Positions 6,311 to 7,654 of a stretch of 7,654 nucleotides of DNA are shown here, in pieces. The DNA lies in NCBI GenBank assembly GCA_023433965.1, contig JAEYTQ010000508.1, positions 1 to 7,654 of the forward strand. The letters run 5' to 3'. The notes under the pieces are model-generated. The model had not been told where the DNA came from, ran no database searches, and saw only the letters and a program-made list of their open reading frames with translations. A program made the translations under genes and the position numbers. The DNA comes from Pseudomonadota bacterium. GTDB lineage: Bacteria; Pseudomonadota; Alphaproteobacteria; Rhizobiales; Xanthobacteraceae. The first letter of the stretch is position 1; the number at the start of each line of letters is the position of its first letter.

Positions 6311-7654
6311 TCAGGCCGCCGTGGAGCCGAATTCGGGCACCGCATCCTTCAGGATGGTCCTGATGGTGGCGCGATCGTCCCGCGCGATCGCCTGCTCCAG
6401 CGCAGCTGTCCACTTGCGCAGCGTCTGCATCGGGGGCTCGTTCGGCTGCGCGGCCATGATGCCCGGCACGCCGATCTCGCGGGTCGGCTCCTCCGAGGCG
6501 AACAGGATCTCGTGCAGGCGCTCGCCCGGCCGCATGCCGGTGAACACGACCTCGATGTCGTAACCCGGCTGCAACCCGGACAGGCGGATCATGCGCTCGG
6601 CGAGATCGACGATCTTCACCGGCTGGCCCATGTTGAGCACGTAGACCGAGACGTCAGGACGCTGCGTTCCGAGCGCATGGGTCGCCGCGGTGATGACCAG
6701 GTCGCAGGCCTCGCGGATGGTCATGAAGTAACGGACCATGTCGGGATGCGTCACGGTCACGGGGCCGCCGGCCTCGATCTGCGCCTTGAACTTCGGCACT
6801 ACCGACCCGTTCGAGGCCAGCACGTTGCCGAACCGGACCGAGATCAGCCGCATTGGCGGCTTGCTGCCGTTCGCACCAATCGCGAGGTCGCGATCGAGCG
6901 CCTGGCAGTACATTTCGGCAAAGCGCTTGGTCAGGCCGAGCATCGACACCGGCTCGATCGCCTTGTCGGTCGAGATCATCACCATCGCCTCGGCGCCGGC
7001 GCCGACGGCAGCGTCCGCAACGTTGATGGAACCGAAGATGTTGGTCTTGACGCCCTCACTCCAATCACGCTCGAGGATCGGCACGTGCTTGAGCGCCGCT
7101 GCGTGGAAGACGATGTCGGGCTTGAACTCGGCCATCAGGCGCATGATGCGCTCGCGGTCGCGAATGTCGGCGATCCGTCCCTCGATCGCGGCTCCCTTGC
7201 CGGCGAGCGCTTCGGTGATCGCGTAGAGCGCCGGCTCGGAATTTTCCACGATCAGCAGACGCGCGGCGCCGAAGGCCACGACACGCTCGCAGATCTCCGA
7301 TCCGATCGAGCCGCCGCCGCCGGTGACGATCACGGCCTTGCCTCTGATCAGGCCCTCGAGGCGGGCATAGTCGATCTTCGCGCTCGGCCGCAGCAGGAGG
7401 TCCTCGACCGCGACGGCCGTGAGCCTCGGCGTATCACCGCTCTCCAGCGACGGCATGCGGTTGACGATGACTCCCAGCTTGCGCGCCCGCATCAGGATCG
7501 ATTCCGGATGGGACTCCGGCTCGAAAGCCGACGGTGTCATGATGAGGCGGGTGATCGGCTTGTCGCGCTTGGCGAAGTCCGAGACGACGTCCTCGACATC
7601 ATCGATGCCGCCCAGCACCGGCACGTTGCGGATGAGCTGGCCGCGATCGGCAGG
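6311..7654 (-). CDS. Membrane-type UDP-HexNAc 4,6-dehydratase (WbpM/CapD/PglF-like), 5' end beyond the right window edge
   Basis: The frame is open for 447 codons from the window edge to the TGA at 6313-6311. Numbering from the edge, residues 1-75 (RNVPVLGGIDDVEDVV, then LIMTPSAF) belong to the first nucleotide-binding domain found after the membrane helices in this family; those helices must lie outside the window. The catalytic domain starts near 105: TGGGGSIGSE at 111-120, FHAAALKHVP at 183-192, ISTDKA at 227-232, VRFGNVLASNGSVVPKF at 273-289 and GMRPGERLHE at 373-382. The family makes UDP-2-acetamido-2,6-dideoxy-4-hexulose from UDP-GlcNAc with tightly bound NAD. Asp230 and Lys231 match the acid/base pair of PglF. 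The position that is Met in PglF/WbpM, replacing the usual Tyr, is Leu239 here (SMLGLTK). A GTG at 7624 is not the true start because the similarity continues upstream of it. The reductase gene follows after 35 nt, so the pair forms one pathway. UDP-GlcNAc 5-inverting dehydratases are relatives, but context favours the retaining type. Confidence 0.9.
   Translation of the reverse strand, partial: PADRGQLIRNVPVLGGIDDVEDVVSDFAKRDKPITRLIMTPSAFEPESHPESILMRARKLGVIVNRMPSLESGDTPRLTAVAVEDLLLRPSAKIDYARLEGLIRGKAVIVTGGGGSIGSEICERVVAFGAARLLIVENSEPALYAITEALAGKGAAIEGRIADIRDRERIMRLMAEFKPDIVFHAAALKHVPILERDWSEGVKTNIFGSINVADAAVGAGAEAMVMISTDKAIEPVSMLGLTKRFAEMYCQALDRDLAIGANGSKPPMRLISVRFGNVLASNGSVVPKFKAQIEAGGPVTVTHPDMVRYFMTIREACDLVITAATHALGTQRPDVSVYVLNMGQPVKIVDLAERMIRLSGLQPGYDIEVVFTGMRPGERLHEILFASEEPTREIGVPGIMAAQPNEPPMQTLRKWTAALEQAIARDDRATIRTILKDAVPEFGSTAA

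Noticed and set aside
4146..6563. An 805-codon open frame on the plus strand
   Set aside because: It crosses four well-supported genes in other frames or on the other strand, is rich in Arg and Ala as expected of out-of-frame GC-rich DNA, and shows no domain motifs.
7622..7624. GTG as the start of the dehydratase
   Set aside because: The frame remains open to the window edge with family-like sequence (GQLIRNVPVLG), and the family's N-terminal membrane helices would be lost.

Overview
The window is GC-rich, dense chromosomal DNA typical of an alphaproteobacterium. Codon use and protein style suggest the Bradyrhizobium/Rhodopseudomonas group; this is an inference from style, not a database match. 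It holds seven protein genes, five complete and two cut by the window edges. All seven fit the making of surface polysaccharide or lipopolysaccharide (LPS) sugars. I saw no tRNA, rRNA, CRISPR array, insertion sequence or phage gene, and no gene-free stretch over 300 bases.

Layout. (1) On the minus strand from 3116 down to the left edge lie a UDP-glucuronate 4-epimerase-like gene (2127-3116), a bifunctional mannose-1-phosphate guanylyltransferase/mannose-6-phosphate isomerase gene (707-2119, 7 nt after the first) and, after a 183-nt gap, the N-terminal part of a Gfo/Idh/MocA-family dehydrogenase (1-523). (2) A 248-nt divergent intergenic region (3117-3364) carries four 13-bp tandem repeats and a 12-bp perfect palindrome. 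(3) On the plus strand, a polytopic membrane protein of the UPF0104/AglD-like flippase group (3365-4324) overlaps by 4 nt a WecA/WbpL-type polyprenyl-phosphate sugar-phosphate transferase (4321-5340). (4) On the minus strand, a WbpM/CapD-type sugar 4,6-dehydratase, cut at the right edge (6311-7654), is followed after 35 nt by a WbpV/WreQ-type reductase (5328-6275). The reductase overlaps the transferase tail-to-tail by 13 nt.

How they fit together. The right half looks like a complete route for starting an O-antigen on N-acetylquinovosamine (QuiNAc) or a related 6-deoxy-amino sugar. The dehydratase makes the UDP-4-keto-6-deoxy intermediate, the reductase reduces C4, and the transferase loads the sugar phosphate on undecaprenyl phosphate, as WreV, WreQ and WreU do in Rhizobium etli. 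The left half supplies UDP-galacturonate and GDP-mannose, plus a dehydrogenase that may oxidise C3 of a UDP-amino sugar. The leads I rate highest are the 13-bp repeat array, the membrane protein coupled to the initiating transferase, the substituted residue in the dehydratase, and a possible lipid A link for the left half.
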